64,000 nt of DNA from Bradyrhizobium arachidis (GTDB lineage: Bacteria; Pseudomonadota; Alphaproteobacteria; Rhizobiales; Xanthobacteraceae), in assembly GCF_024758505.1 (NCBI RefSeq), contig NZ_CP077970.1, positions 3,038,001 to 3,102,000 on the forward strand, written 5' to 3'. The notes beneath the pieces were generated by a model. It was not told the DNA's origin. It did no database searches and was given only the letters and a program-made list of their open reading frames with translations. Position numbers and translations under genes: made by a program. Below, piece after piece: positions 43,086-50,940 of this stretch (positions are counted from its first letter, which is position 1; the number at the start of each line of letters is the position of its first letter).

Positions 43086-44602
43086 GCCGGCTCGCGTGCT
43101 GAGCCCGTGAGGCCGAGGCGCGACCACATCGCGTCGATCCGCCCGATCACGGTCGGATCCATGGCGAGCGGCTCACCCCAGAGCCGTTCCGTCTCCGGCG
43201 CGATCTTGCTGGTGGCGTCGATGCCGAGCTTGCCGCCGAGCCCGGATTTCGGGGAGGCGAAGTCGAGATAGTCGATCGGCGTGTCCGTAAGCGTCACCAG
43301 ATCGCGCGAACTGTCGCTGCGGGTCGAGACCGCCCACATCACGGCGCGCCAGTCGCGGATGTCGATGTCGTCGTCGACCACGATCAGGAGTTTTGTGTAG
43401 CTGAACTGCGGCAGCATCGACCACAGGCCGAGCATCAGCCGCCGCGCCTGGCCGGGATATCGCTTCTTGATCGACGCAATCGCGATCCTGTAGGAGCAGG
43501 CCTCCGGCGGAAGATGGCAGTCGACCACTTCAGGAAATTGCTGCCGGATCAGCGGCACGAACAGCCGGTTCATCGCTTCGCCGATCCGCGACGGCTCGTC
43601 CGGCGGTCGGCCGGTGAAGGTCGAGAGATAGATCGGCTGGCGCCGGCTGGTTACGGCGGTGACGCGCAGCACCGGAAACGGCTCGACCGAATTGTAGTAG
43701 CCGGTGTGGTCGCCGTAAGGTCCCTCCGGTGCCGTCTCGGTCGCCGAGACAAAGCCCTCGATGACGATCTCGGCGTGGGCCGGAACGGCGAGCGGCACGG
43801 TGAGGCACGGCGTGAGGTCGGGGCGCTCGCCGCGCAGGATGCCGGCAAAGCGCAACTCGGAGATTGTCTCGGGAAGCGGCAGCACCGCGGCGAGGATGGT
43901 CGCGGGATCGGCGCCGATCACGATCGCGACCGGCATGTCGCGACCAAGCGCCTTCCACTGCTGATGATGGCGGGCGCCGCCGCGATGGGCGAGCCAGCGG
44001 ATGATGGCCCGGTCGCGGCCGAGCACCTGCATCCGGTAGACGCCGACATTCTCCTCCTGGTCGGCGGTCGGCGAGTCCGGCGGGGCGGTGATGACCAGAG
44101 GCCAGGTGAAGAGCGGTGCCGGCTCGCCGGGCCAGCAGATCTGTGCCGGCAGCCGGCCAAGGTCGATGTCGTCGCCCATCGCGACGCAGTCCTGCACCGG
44201 CGCGGCAGCTCGTGTTCGCGGCCGGGTCGCAAGCGCCGCGCGTGCCAGCGGCAGCTTGTCCCAGGCCTCGCGGAGCCCGTGCGGCGGACGGGGCGCGCGC
44301 AGGTCCGCCATCAACGTGCCCAGCTCCTCGAGACGATCCGGCACGATGCCCATTCCCCACGCGATCCGCTCGACGGTGCCGAAGAGGTTGGTAAGGAGCG
44401 GCATGCCGGACGGTGTGCCGTCCGCCTTGATCGGCCGCTCGAACAATAGTGCAGGGCCATGCCCGGCGAGCATGCGGCGATGGATTTCGGTGATCTCGTG
44501 AACCACCGAGACCTCGTCCCGGATGCGTCGCAACTGCCCCTTGCCTTCGAGGAAGTGCAGGAAGTCGGATAGTTCCCGGAAGCGCGGGAGATCACGCTGC
44601 AA
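43082..44602 (-). CDS. ubiD: UbiD-family decarboxylase
   Basis: 506-aa prenyl-FMN-dependent decarboxylase. It opens FRELSDFLHFLEGKGQLRRIRDEV, and the family core is clear in RFAGILRGERPDLTPCLTVPLAVPAHAEIVIEGFVS, EGPYGDHTGYYN and VVDDDIDIRDWRAVMWA. In ubiquinone synthesis UbiD decarboxylates 3-polyprenyl-4-hydroxybenzoate. The adjacent ubiX and the divergent ubiTUV genes suggest that this copy serves oxygen-independent quinone synthesis, although a role on another aromatic acid cannot be excluded. The FNR-like box at 44655-44668 is placed to drive it (transcript start about 20 bases before the ATG). Confidence 0.9.
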   Translation of the reverse strand: MQRDLPRFRELSDFLHFLEGKGQLRRIRDEVSVVHEITEIHRRMLAGHGPALLFERPIKADGTPSGMPLLTNLFGTVERIAWGMGIVPDRLEELGTLMADLRAPRPPHGLREAWDKLPLARAALATRPRTRAAAPVQDCVAMGDDIDLGRLPAQICWPGEPAPLFTWPLVITAPPDSPTADQEENVGVYRMQVLGRDRAIIRWLAHRGGARHHQQWKALGRDMPVAIVIGADPATILAAVLPLPETISELRFAGILRGERPDLTPCLTVPLAVPAHAEIVIEGFVSATETAPEGPYGDHTGYYNSVEPFPVLRVTAVTSRRQPIYLSTFTGRPPDEPSRIGEAMNRLFVPLIRQQFPEVVDCHLPPEACSYRIAIASIKKRYPGQARRLMLGLWSMLPQFSYTKLLIVVDDDIDIRDWRAVMWAVSTRSDSSRDLVTLTDTPIDYLDFASPKSGLGGKLGIDATSKIAPETERLWGEPLAMDPTVIGRIDAMWSRLGLTGSAREPA

Positions 44603-44654
44603 TTGAACGGCTCCTCAAAAAAGGCAGAGCTAGCCGGGATGATCTTGGCCTTCA

Positions 44655-44668
44655 TTGTTCCGGCTCAA
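44655..44668. promoter_or_regulatory. FNR/FixK-type box between ubiD and ubiT
   Basis: TTGTTCCGGCTCAA fits TTG-N8-CAA. Centre at 44661.5: activation at -41.5 suits ubiD (leftward). For ubiT (rightward) it would put the transcript start almost at the ATG, implying a leaderless mRNA or a start further in; ubiT has no visible ribosome site. Confidence 0.5.
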
Positions 44669-44703
44669 ATACAACCCCGTCGGATACGTCCAGATGTGGT
44701 CCC

Positions 44704-45246
44704 ATGAGTGATCCGTCCGCCGCACAATCCGGCTCGTTACCCGTCGTCCCGCCGCTTCTCGCCGCTGCGATGCGGCCCCTGCCGCTGCTGCCCTTGCAGC
44801 TCATTCTCTCCGGCGTGCTGCAACGGATCTTGCGGCGCAATCCCGCCATCTTCGACCGGCTCGGGGAGCATTCGCGCGCGCGGTTCGGCATCGAGCCGAC
44901 CGACCTGCCGTTTTTCTTCGTCGTCGAGGCGTCACCGCCGCGCCTCAGCGTGGTGCACGCCCTGCCGCGCGATCTGGATGCGCGCATCCGCACCTCGCTT
45001 GCCAATCTGCTGGCCCTGCTCGAGGGCAAGGTCGATGGCGACGCCTTGATGTTCTCGCGCGATCTCGTGATCGAGGGCGACGTCGAGGCGGTGCTGGCGT
45101 TGCGCAATGCGATCGACGACGCACAGCTCGACCTCGTCGAGGAGCTTTCCTCCCTGTTCGGACCACTCGGCGGTCCGGCCCGGCGCGCCCTTGCCATGGC
45201 ACGCGCGCGCGTGCTCGGCGCGTCCCAACGGCACGGTGGATCTTGA
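44704..45246 (+). CDS. ubiT: SCP2-domain protein, UbiT
   Basis: 180-aa sterol-carrier-like protein. The SCP2 fold spans about residues 25-140 (LQLILSGVLQRILRRNPAIFDRLGE...FFFVVEASPPRLSVVHALPRDLDARI...LEGKVDGDALMFSRDLVIEGDVEAVLALRNAIDD). UbiT is the lipid-binding accessory factor for O2-independent ubiquinone synthesis with UbiU and UbiV. The downstream ubiU start lies three bases after its stop. No Shine-Dalgarno is visible before ATG 44704. Confidence 0.88.
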   Translation: MSDPSAAQSGSLPVVPPLLAAAMRPLPLLPLQLILSGVLQRILRRNPAIFDRLGEHSRARFGIEPTDLPFFFVVEASPPRLSVVHALPRDLDARIRTSLANLLALLEGKVDGDALMFSRDLVIEGDVEAVLALRNAIDDAQLDLVEELSSLFGPLGGPARRALAMARARVLGASQRHGGS

Positions 45247-45248
45247 TC

Positions 45249-46226
45249 ATGGAGCTGATCTGTCCCGCCGGAACGCCGGCCGCGTTGAAGAGCGCCATCG
45301 AAGCCGGAGCCGACGCGATCTATTGCGGCTTCAACGACGAAACCAACGCCCGCAACTTTCCCGGGTTGAACTTCAGCCGCGACGAGCTGCGCAAGGGGAT
45401 CGCACTCGCTCACAGAAGCGGGGCGAAGGTGCTGGTCGCTATCAACACGTTTCCGCGTGCTGGAGGCGTCGACCTGTGGCACCGCGCCGTGGACGATGCG
45501 GTCGGCGCCGGGGCCGATGCGCTGATCCTCGCCGACATCGGTCTGATGGATTACACGGCAAGGCGCCATCCGGACCAGCGCCTGCACGTTTCGGTGCAGG
45601 CGGCGGCCGCAAACCCCGATGCCATCGCCTTCTATGTCGAAACGTTCGGGGCGCGCCGCGTCGTGCTGCCCCGCGTGCTGAGCGTGCCGGAGATTGCCGA
45701 GATCACGCGTGAGGCCGCCTGCGAGACCGAGGTCTTCGTGTTCGGCGGCCTCTGCGTGATGGCTGAGGGACGCTGCTCGCTGTCGTCCTATGCCACCGGC
45801 AAATCGCCCAACATGCAAGGGGTCTGCTCGCCGCCAAGCCACGTCGCCTACCAGCAGACGCCGCAGGGGACGAATTCGCGCCTTGGCGGCTTCACAATCA
45901 ACCGGTTTGGACCCGACGAGCCCGCCGGCTATCCGACACTGTGCAAGGGACGCTTCTCGACTGAACTCGGCACCGGTTACATCTTCGAGGATCCCGTCAG
46001 TCTTGATGCCACGACGCTGCTCAAGGGCTTACGCGATGCCGGAGTCACTGCGCTCAAGATCGAGGGACGGCAGCGTGGACGGGCCTATGTCGACAGCGTG
46101 GTGCGCCATTTTCGCGGCGCCCTCGATGCGCTCGCAAGCGGGCGCGAGGCCGACATCGCAAGCCTAAAACCCTTCACCGAGGGCCAGGCGAGCACGGTCG
46201 GCGCCTATCGCAAGACGTGGAAGTGA
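45249..46226 (+). CDS. ubiU: U32-family hydroxylase subunit UbiU
   Basis: 325-aa U32 peptidase-family protein, one half of the UbiU-UbiV complex that hydroxylates the quinone ring without oxygen, using prephenate as donor. The four cysteines that bind the 4Fe-4S cluster are at C169, C176, C193 and C232, exactly the positions known from E. coli UbiU. It opens MELICPAGTPAALKSAIEAGADAIYCG. Start ATG 45249; the open frame has a TTG two codons earlier. Adjacent to ubiT and ubiV. Confidence 0.95.
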   Translation: MELICPAGTPAALKSAIEAGADAIYCGFNDETNARNFPGLNFSRDELRKGIALAHRSGAKVLVAINTFPRAGGVDLWHRAVDDAVGAGADALILADIGLMDYTARRHPDQRLHVSVQAAAANPDAIAFYVETFGARRVVLPRVLSVPEIAEITREAACETEVFVFGGLCVMAEGRCSLSSYATGKSPNMQGVCSPPSHVAYQQTPQGTNSRLGGFTINRFGPDEPAGYPTLCKGRFSTELGTGYIFEDPVSLDATTLLKGLRDAGVTALKIEGRQRGRAYVDSVVRHFRGALDALASGREADIASLKPFTEGQASTVGAYRKTWK

Positions 46227-46232
46227 AGTGAC

Positions 46233-47153
46233 ATGAGCAGCGCGTTTGCACGCGAGGACGGCCGGATGCAGCTCAGCCTTGGTCCGGTCCTCTACAACTG
46301 GACGCCGGACCGCTGGCGCGACTTCTACTTTGCGATTGCGGACGAAGCACCGGTCGACGTCGTCTCGGTCGGCGAGATCGTCTGCTCGAAGCGATCACCG
46401 TTCTTCGACGACCATCTGCCGGCCGTGATCGAGCGGCTGCGGAGTGCCGGCAAGCAGGTGTTGCTCGGCTCCCTGATCCTAGTGTCGCAGCGGCGCGAGC
46501 GGCGTCAGACCGAAGAGCTCGCGGCGGTGACGGACATGCTGGTCGAGGTCAACGATCTGACGTGCCTCCGGGCACTGGCCGGCCGCCGCCATGCGATCGG
46601 GCCCTTCGTCAACATCTATAATGAGTCCGCCGCGGCCTTTCACGCTGCGCACGGGGCTGCGCGCATCTGCCTGCCGCCGGAGTTGCCGCTGTCGTCGGTG
46701 GCAGCGATCGCGGCCGGGGTTCCCAATGTCGCAATCGAAGTGTTCGCGTTCGGCCGCGTGCCGCTCGCGATCTCTGCGCGCTGCTACCATGCGCGTGTGC
46801 ACAAGCTCGCCAAGGACAATTGCCGCTTCGTCTGCGACAAAGATCCGGACGGGCTCGCGTTGAAGACACTGGAGCAGCAGGATTTTCTGGTGATCAACGG
46901 CGTCCAGACCCTGTCCTACGCCTGCACGAATCTTCTCGGCGACGCCGGTCGGCTGCGCGGGGCCGGGGTCGCGTCGCTCCGCCTGTCGCCGCAGGATTGC
47001 GACATGGTCGCCGTCGCAAAAGTCTTTCGCGGCGTGCTGGATGGCCGCGACGACGCCGAAGGCGGAAACCGGAGCCTGGCCGCGCTCTATCCGAACGCGC
47101 CGTTCTCGAACGGATTTTTGCACGGATCGGCCGGTGTCTCCTACGTGCCGTGA
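46233..47153 (+). CDS. ubiV: U32-family hydroxylase subunit UbiV
   Basis: 306-aa partner of UbiU. Cys residues C51, C184, C197 and C201 (EIVCSKR and SARCYHARVHKLAKDNCRFVC) match the 4Fe-4S pattern of UbiV. The opening LSLGPVLYNWTPDRWRDFYFAIADEAPVDVVSVGEIVCSKR is diagnostic. It lies six bases after ubiU. With ubiT and the divergent ubiD-ubiX it gives the cell ubiquinone during micro-oxic or anaerobic growth, for example denitrification. Confidence 0.94.
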   Translation: MSSAFAREDGRMQLSLGPVLYNWTPDRWRDFYFAIADEAPVDVVSVGEIVCSKRSPFFDDHLPAVIERLRSAGKQVLLGSLILVSQRRERRQTEELAAVTDMLVEVNDLTCLRALAGRRHAIGPFVNIYNESAAAFHAAHGAARICLPPELPLSSVAAIAAGVPNVAIEVFAFGRVPLAISARCYHARVHKLAKDNCRFVCDKDPDGLALKTLEQQDFLVINGVQTLSYACTNLLGDAGRLRGAGVASLRLSPQDCDMVAVAKVFRGVLDGRDDAEGGNRSLAALYPNAPFSNGFLHGSAGVSYVP

Positions 47154-47207
47154 CGCTGCAACCTGAAGGCTCGCTGCCGCGGCCAGCTTGAGCCACCGCA
47201 CCGAAGT

Positions 47208-47221
47208 TTGCGTCCGGACAA
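47208..47221. promoter_or_regulatory. FNR/FixK-type box before membrane-protein operon
   Basis: TTGCGTCCGGACAA fits TTG-N8-CAA. Centre 47214.5 predicts a transcript start near 47256, 44 bases before the ATG at 47300. Confidence 0.55.
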
Positions 47222-47299
47222 AGATACCGGGCCGCTGTCGCTCCTATGTTTGAAGCCTGAGGGGTGCTTGGAGCGTGGCGGGCAGGAACCGGACAGATC

Positions 47300-48637
47300 A
47301 TGATCGGCGGCAGCGTATCCAAATGGACCATGAGCTATTTTGCGATGGGCATCGCGTGGCTGTTCGCGGCCGAGGCGCTGATGATCGCGGGCTTTGGCTA
47401 TCCGGCCGCCGATATCGCGGCGTCCGGGACGCTCGTGCTCGTCCACGTCGTCGCGATCGGCTGGCTCAGCATGTGCATTTGCGGTGCGTTGCTGCAATTC
47501 GTGCCTGTTCTGGTTGGCAAGGCCCTGTTCTCGGAGGCCGCCGCGCTTCCGGTGCTCGGCCTGCTCACCGCTGGATTGATCGCCCTGCTGCTCGGATTTC
47601 TGGCGCTGGGCGGGCGGCTTCCGCCCTGGCTCTGGCTGCTTCCGCTCGGCGCGACCCTGCTGGTCGCAGGCTTCGGCCTGTTCGCCGCAAACCTCGTTCT
47701 GACGATGTGGTATGCCCGTCCCTTGGCGGCTGCCGCACGCTTTGTCCTCGTTGGCCTGGCCGCACTCGGAGCGACGGCTGCCTTGGGCACGTCCTTCGCA
47801 TGGGCGTTGGCAGGCTATGGCGGGTCGGTGCTCAATGCCGTGCTCGAAGCCGGTATTCCCTTGCACGCCATCGCCGGGCTCGGCGGCTGGCTGACGCTGA
47901 CCGCGATGGGCGTGAGCTATCGCCTGCTCGCGATGTTCATGATGTCGCCCGACGTCGACAGCGGAAGAAGCCGCACGACTCTCCTCGTAGGAGCAGTGAC
48001 GCTTGGCCTTGCCATTGCCGGCGGCCTCGCCGCGATCGCGATCCAGGCCGGGCTTGATCTGGTCTTCGTCCTGACAAGCATTTGTGGCGTTGCAACCGTC
48101 GCGCTGTATGGCAGGGACGTCGCCGATCTCTATCGCAAGCGCAAGCGGCGCGTGCTCGAGCTCAATACATCGATGGCCGTCTACGCCTTCACCAGCCTCG
48201 CGGCGTCGGTGGTGCTGGGGCTCGCGCTGGCGCTGCGCGGATCCTTTGCCGCTGATATCGGTGCGTTCGTCTTCCTCATCGGATTCGGTTGGTTGTCCGG
48301 GCTTGTGCTTGCAAAACTCTACAAGATCGTGGCCTTCCTGACCTGGCTCGAAACCTATGGTCCGGTGATGGGGCGGGTGCCGACGCCACGGGTTCAGGAT
48401 CTGGTGGTTGAGCCGCGCGCGACGAAATGGTTCGCGGCCTATTTTGCTTCTGTCTGGCTCGCCACTGCCCTGCTGCTTGCCGGCCAGGCTCCGGCGTTTC
48501 GTGTCGCCGCGTTCGGCATGATGCTGGCGACGGCCGGGATCGTGCAGGAACTGCTGCGGACGCGGACGCTCGCCGACGTGACCACGAATGCGCGATTGCC
48601 GCAGGGCGCTAAACTGCCGCGCCTCCTGCATTCCTGA
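47300..48637 (+). CDS. Polytopic membrane protein of denitrification-type cluster
   Basis: 445-aa integral membrane protein with about 12 predicted helices and short loops. Two membrane histidines stand out (LVHVVAIGWLSM and GIPLHAIAGLGGWLT), reminiscent of haem-copper oxidase subunit I or NnrS-like proteins, but no full haem/copper ligand set is visible. Start ATG 47300 is preferred over a TTG at 47264. It is followed by DUF2249 and DUF59 genes, a set often found beside nir/nor genes. A role in nitric-oxide response or copper/haem handling is inference from context. Confidence 0.75.
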   Translation: MIGGSVSKWTMSYFAMGIAWLFAAEALMIAGFGYPAADIAASGTLVLVHVVAIGWLSMCICGALLQFVPVLVGKALFSEAAALPVLGLLTAGLIALLLGFLALGGRLPPWLWLLPLGATLLVAGFGLFAANLVLTMWYARPLAAAARFVLVGLAALGATAALGTSFAWALAGYGGSVLNAVLEAGIPLHAIAGLGGWLTLTAMGVSYRLLAMFMMSPDVDSGRSRTTLLVGAVTLGLAIAGGLAAIAIQAGLDLVFVLTSICGVATVALYGRDVADLYRKRKRRVLELNTSMAVYAFTSLAASVVLGLALALRGSFAADIGAFVFLIGFGWLSGLVLAKLYKIVAFLTWLETYGPVMGRVPTPRVQDLVVEPRATKWFAAYFASVWLATALLLAGQAPAFRVAAFGMMLATAGIVQELLRTRTLADVTTNARLPQGAKLPRLLHS

Positions 48638-48663
48638 GAACAGGGAAGTCAAAGGAAAACGAA

Positions 48664-49167
48664 ATGACCGAGTATCTCGACGTCGATGTCCGTCCCATCC
48701 TGCGCGCGGGCGGCGAACCATTCTCTGTCATCATGGCCGCCGTGGACAATATCGCGCCGGGGCAGGGCATCCGGCTCTTCGCGCCGTTCAAGCCGGTGCC
48801 GCTGTTCGGCGTGATGGCCGGCAAGGGGTTTGACCATTCCGAGACGGAGATCGGCGGCGGCGAATGGCAAGTCCTGTTCACGCCGATGGAAGCGCCACCG
48901 CCGGCTCCGGTACCGGCAGCGCAGGCGGGCGGCCAATGGCCCGAGCCAAAAATACGGCTCGACAACCGTGAACTCGATCCGCCGGAGCCGATGGTCAGGA
49001 TTTTGGCCGCGGCCGAAACGCTTGGCCCCGGCGAGACGCTGAGCGCGCTTCTCGCGCGCGAACCGGTGTTCCTGTTTCCGCAACTGGAACGACGCGGGTT
49101 CAACTGGCTCGGAGGCTTCCTGCCCGACGGCGTGACCTACGAGCTGACGGTGAGGGCACCCTCATGA
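48664..49167 (+). CDS. Tandem DUF2249 protein
   Basis: 167-aa protein with two DUF2249-like halves: residues 4-75 (LDVDVRPILRAGGEPFSVIMAAVDNIAPGQGIRLFAPFKPVPLFGVMAGKGF) and about 95-165 (LDNRELDPPEPMVRILAAAETLGPGETLSALLAREPVFLFPQLERRGFNWLGGFL), joined by a Pro/Ala linker. DUF2249 resembles the TusA fold but neither half has the TusA Cys. It overlaps the next gene by four bases (ATGA). Function is unknown; the family is linked to denitrification and micro-oxic respiration clusters. Confidence 0.85.
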   Translation: MTEYLDVDVRPILRAGGEPFSVIMAAVDNIAPGQGIRLFAPFKPVPLFGVMAGKGFDHSETEIGGGEWQVLFTPMEAPPPAPVPAAQAGGQWPEPKIRLDNRELDPPEPMVRILAAAETLGPGETLSALLAREPVFLFPQLERRGFNWLGGFLPDGVTYELTVRAPS

Positions 49168-49475
49168 CTCCTGACGTTGCACAGATCAGGGAAGCGCTGC
49201 GGGTCGTGATCGATCCCGAACTCGGCGTGAACATCGTCGACCTCGGGTTTGTCTATGACATCGCCGTCGCAGAGGGCGATGTGCGCATCACGATGACCGC
49301 TACCACCAAGGGATGCCCGGCCTCCGGCTTCCTCAAGGAGGGCGTCGCGCGCAGCGCCGCGCAAGTGGACGGGGTTCGTTCGGTCGATGTCGTCATGACG
49401 TTCGAGCCGGCCTGGGACCCGTCGATGATCTCGGCGGACGCGAGGGCAGGTCTCGGATTCGCATCCGTCCACTAA
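49164..49475 (+). CDS. DUF59/MIP18 metal-sulfur cluster assembly protein
   Basis: 103-aa DUF59 protein (PaaD/SufT-like): IREALRVVIDPELGVNIVDLGFVYDIAVAEGDVRITMTATTKGCPASGFLKEGV. The Asp-Pro-Glu-x-Gly motif and the single reactive Cys in KGCPAS are present. Members help mature Fe-S proteins. Its stop codon TAA lies inside the palindromic repeat that begins at 49472, whose hairpin and T-run probably terminate the operon. Confidence 0.9.
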   Translation: MTPDVAQIREALRVVIDPELGVNIVDLGFVYDIAVAEGDVRITMTATTKGCPASGFLKEGVARSAAQVDGVRSVDVVMTFEPAWDPSMISADARAGLGFASVH

Positions 49476-49574
49476 AGCGCGATGGCTTTAGGTTGAATTT
49501 CCATCGCGCTTTAGCTCTTTTTTGGCACGATCTTTTCGGAAAACCGCTGCACACTTTTCCGGATCGTGCTCTAG
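49472..49574. repeat. Palindromic genomic repeat, copy B
   Basis: Arms CTAAAGCGCGATGG (49472-49485) and CCATCGCGCTTTAG (49501-49514), then CTCTTTTTT, then the second module (CGATCTTTTCGGAAAACC... GGATCGTGCTCTAG). Same element as 2898-3027. It supplies the stop codon of the DUF59 gene and a terminator-like hairpin between convergent genes. Confidence 0.85.
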
Positions 49575-49588
49575 CCGCTTCGTGCAGG

Positions 49589-50845
49589 CTATCGCGCGAG
49601 GACCGCGACCTCGCCCTGGGCATCCATGGCAGGCGCGAGGCTCACATTCTCTACGCACGGAGCGTGGATCACGAAGCCGCCCTTGCCGTGGCGCTTGGCC
49701 TCGTACAGGGCGCGGTCGGCTGCGCTGAGCAGCTCGTCGGCCGTGACCCCGTCGCGCGGCGCAGCCGCGATACCGATGCTGACGCCGATCCGCGCAGCGG
49801 GCGCGAACGCGAACGGCTCGGAGACACGTGAGATCACCCGCCGGGCGATCGACACCGCTTCATCGTCGGTGAGATCTGGCAGCAGGATGACGAACTCGTC
49901 GCCGCCGAGACGGCATGCGAAGTCGACCTCGCGAACGCTCGCGCGCAGACGCTCCGCCACCGCGACGAGGACGGCGTCGCCCGTCGCATGTCCAAATCCG
50001 TCGTTCACGGCCTTGAAGCCGTCGAGGTCGAGACAGAACACGGTGAGCTTCGACTTCGGCGACGTCGTATCGGGAGCAGGGCCGGCAAGCAGCTCGCCGA
50101 ACAGCTTCAGGTTCTGGGCGCGGTTGGGAAGCCCGGTGAGCAGGTCGTGATGCGCCATCTGGCGATTGCTGAGCTCGGAGCGGTGCAGGTCGAGCAGGAC
50201 TTTATGATTCTCCAGCAGCAGGAAGATCATGCCGACGGTGTAGAGCGGCGTCTGGACACCGACGAGAAACATATAGGGGATCGGCGACAGGATCGTCGCG
50301 ACCGCAAACGGCAGCGTCAGGATGCAGATCAGCAGCGCACCGTAGCGCGGCGTACCGGCGTTGCGCGAGGAGATGCCGCCGACCAGATTGGCGATGCCGA
50401 TGCCGGCAAGCAGGATCAGCGGCAGCACGCCAGAGGTGACGCATTTAAAACAGCCCGCGGAAATCAGGATGGCCGAGGCGAGCCCCGCCCAGATCGGCGC
50501 AATCGTCGTTCCTGTCAGCTGCGCGGCTTTCGCCTTCGCAACGTCCTTCATCATCAGATAGACCCTTGTGATGCCCAGGAGCACTTCGGCCGCGAGCCAG
50601 GCATAGGCCCATTGGGCTCCCGTCAATGCAACCGCAATCGTTGCCGTGAGCAGGGAGGCGAATATCGCGACCGCGAGCGTCTTGGTCTTGCTCGCGCGCT
50701 GATGCAGCAGATCCTTGCGTATTTCGTCCGGCTCCGGATGCGTGCCGGCGAGAAGCCAGTCGACGCAGGCGCGCATATGCGATCTCGGCCGCCGTGGTTG
50801 CGCGGCGCAAATGGAGGTGGCGGTCGTCGAGACTGCGGTTGACAT
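49589..50845 (-). CDS. Membrane-anchored diguanylate cyclase
   Basis: 418-aa protein: about six N-terminal transmembrane helices (residues about 50-230, for example TLAVAIFASLLTATIAVAL) followed by a GGDEF domain. The active site is RLGGDEFVIL and the inhibitory I-site R-E-V-D lies five residues before it, so the enzyme should make c-di-GMP with product inhibition. Start taken as ATG 50845 (MSTAV); an ATG at 50869 would add eight residues. It lies 95 bases downstream of the GGDEF-EAL gene on the same strand and shares its membrane-sensor layout. Confidence 0.88.
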   Translation of the reverse strand: MSTAVSTTATSICAAQPRRPRSHMRACVDWLLAGTHPEPDEIRKDLLHQRASKTKTLAVAIFASLLTATIAVALTGAQWAYAWLAAEVLLGITRVYLMMKDVAKAKAAQLTGTTIAPIWAGLASAILISAGCFKCVTSGVLPLILLAGIGIANLVGGISSRNAGTPRYGALLICILTLPFAVATILSPIPYMFLVGVQTPLYTVGMIFLLLENHKVLLDLHRSELSNRQMAHHDLLTGLPNRAQNLKLFGELLAGPAPDTTSPKSKLTVFCLDLDGFKAVNDGFGHATGDAVLVAVAERLRASVREVDFACRLGGDEFVILLPDLTDDEAVSIARRVISRVSEPFAFAPAARIGVSIGIAAAPRDGVTADELLSAADRALYEAKRHGKGGFVIHAPCVENVSLAPAMDAQGEVAVLAR

Positions 50846-50940
50846 GGCGCCAGTCTCGCGGAGATGCATTGAATACCGTTTAAGCGGACGGGCAAAGTTC
50901 CAAAGAGCGTAAAGATTTAACTTCCGGTCCGAGAGGCGGC

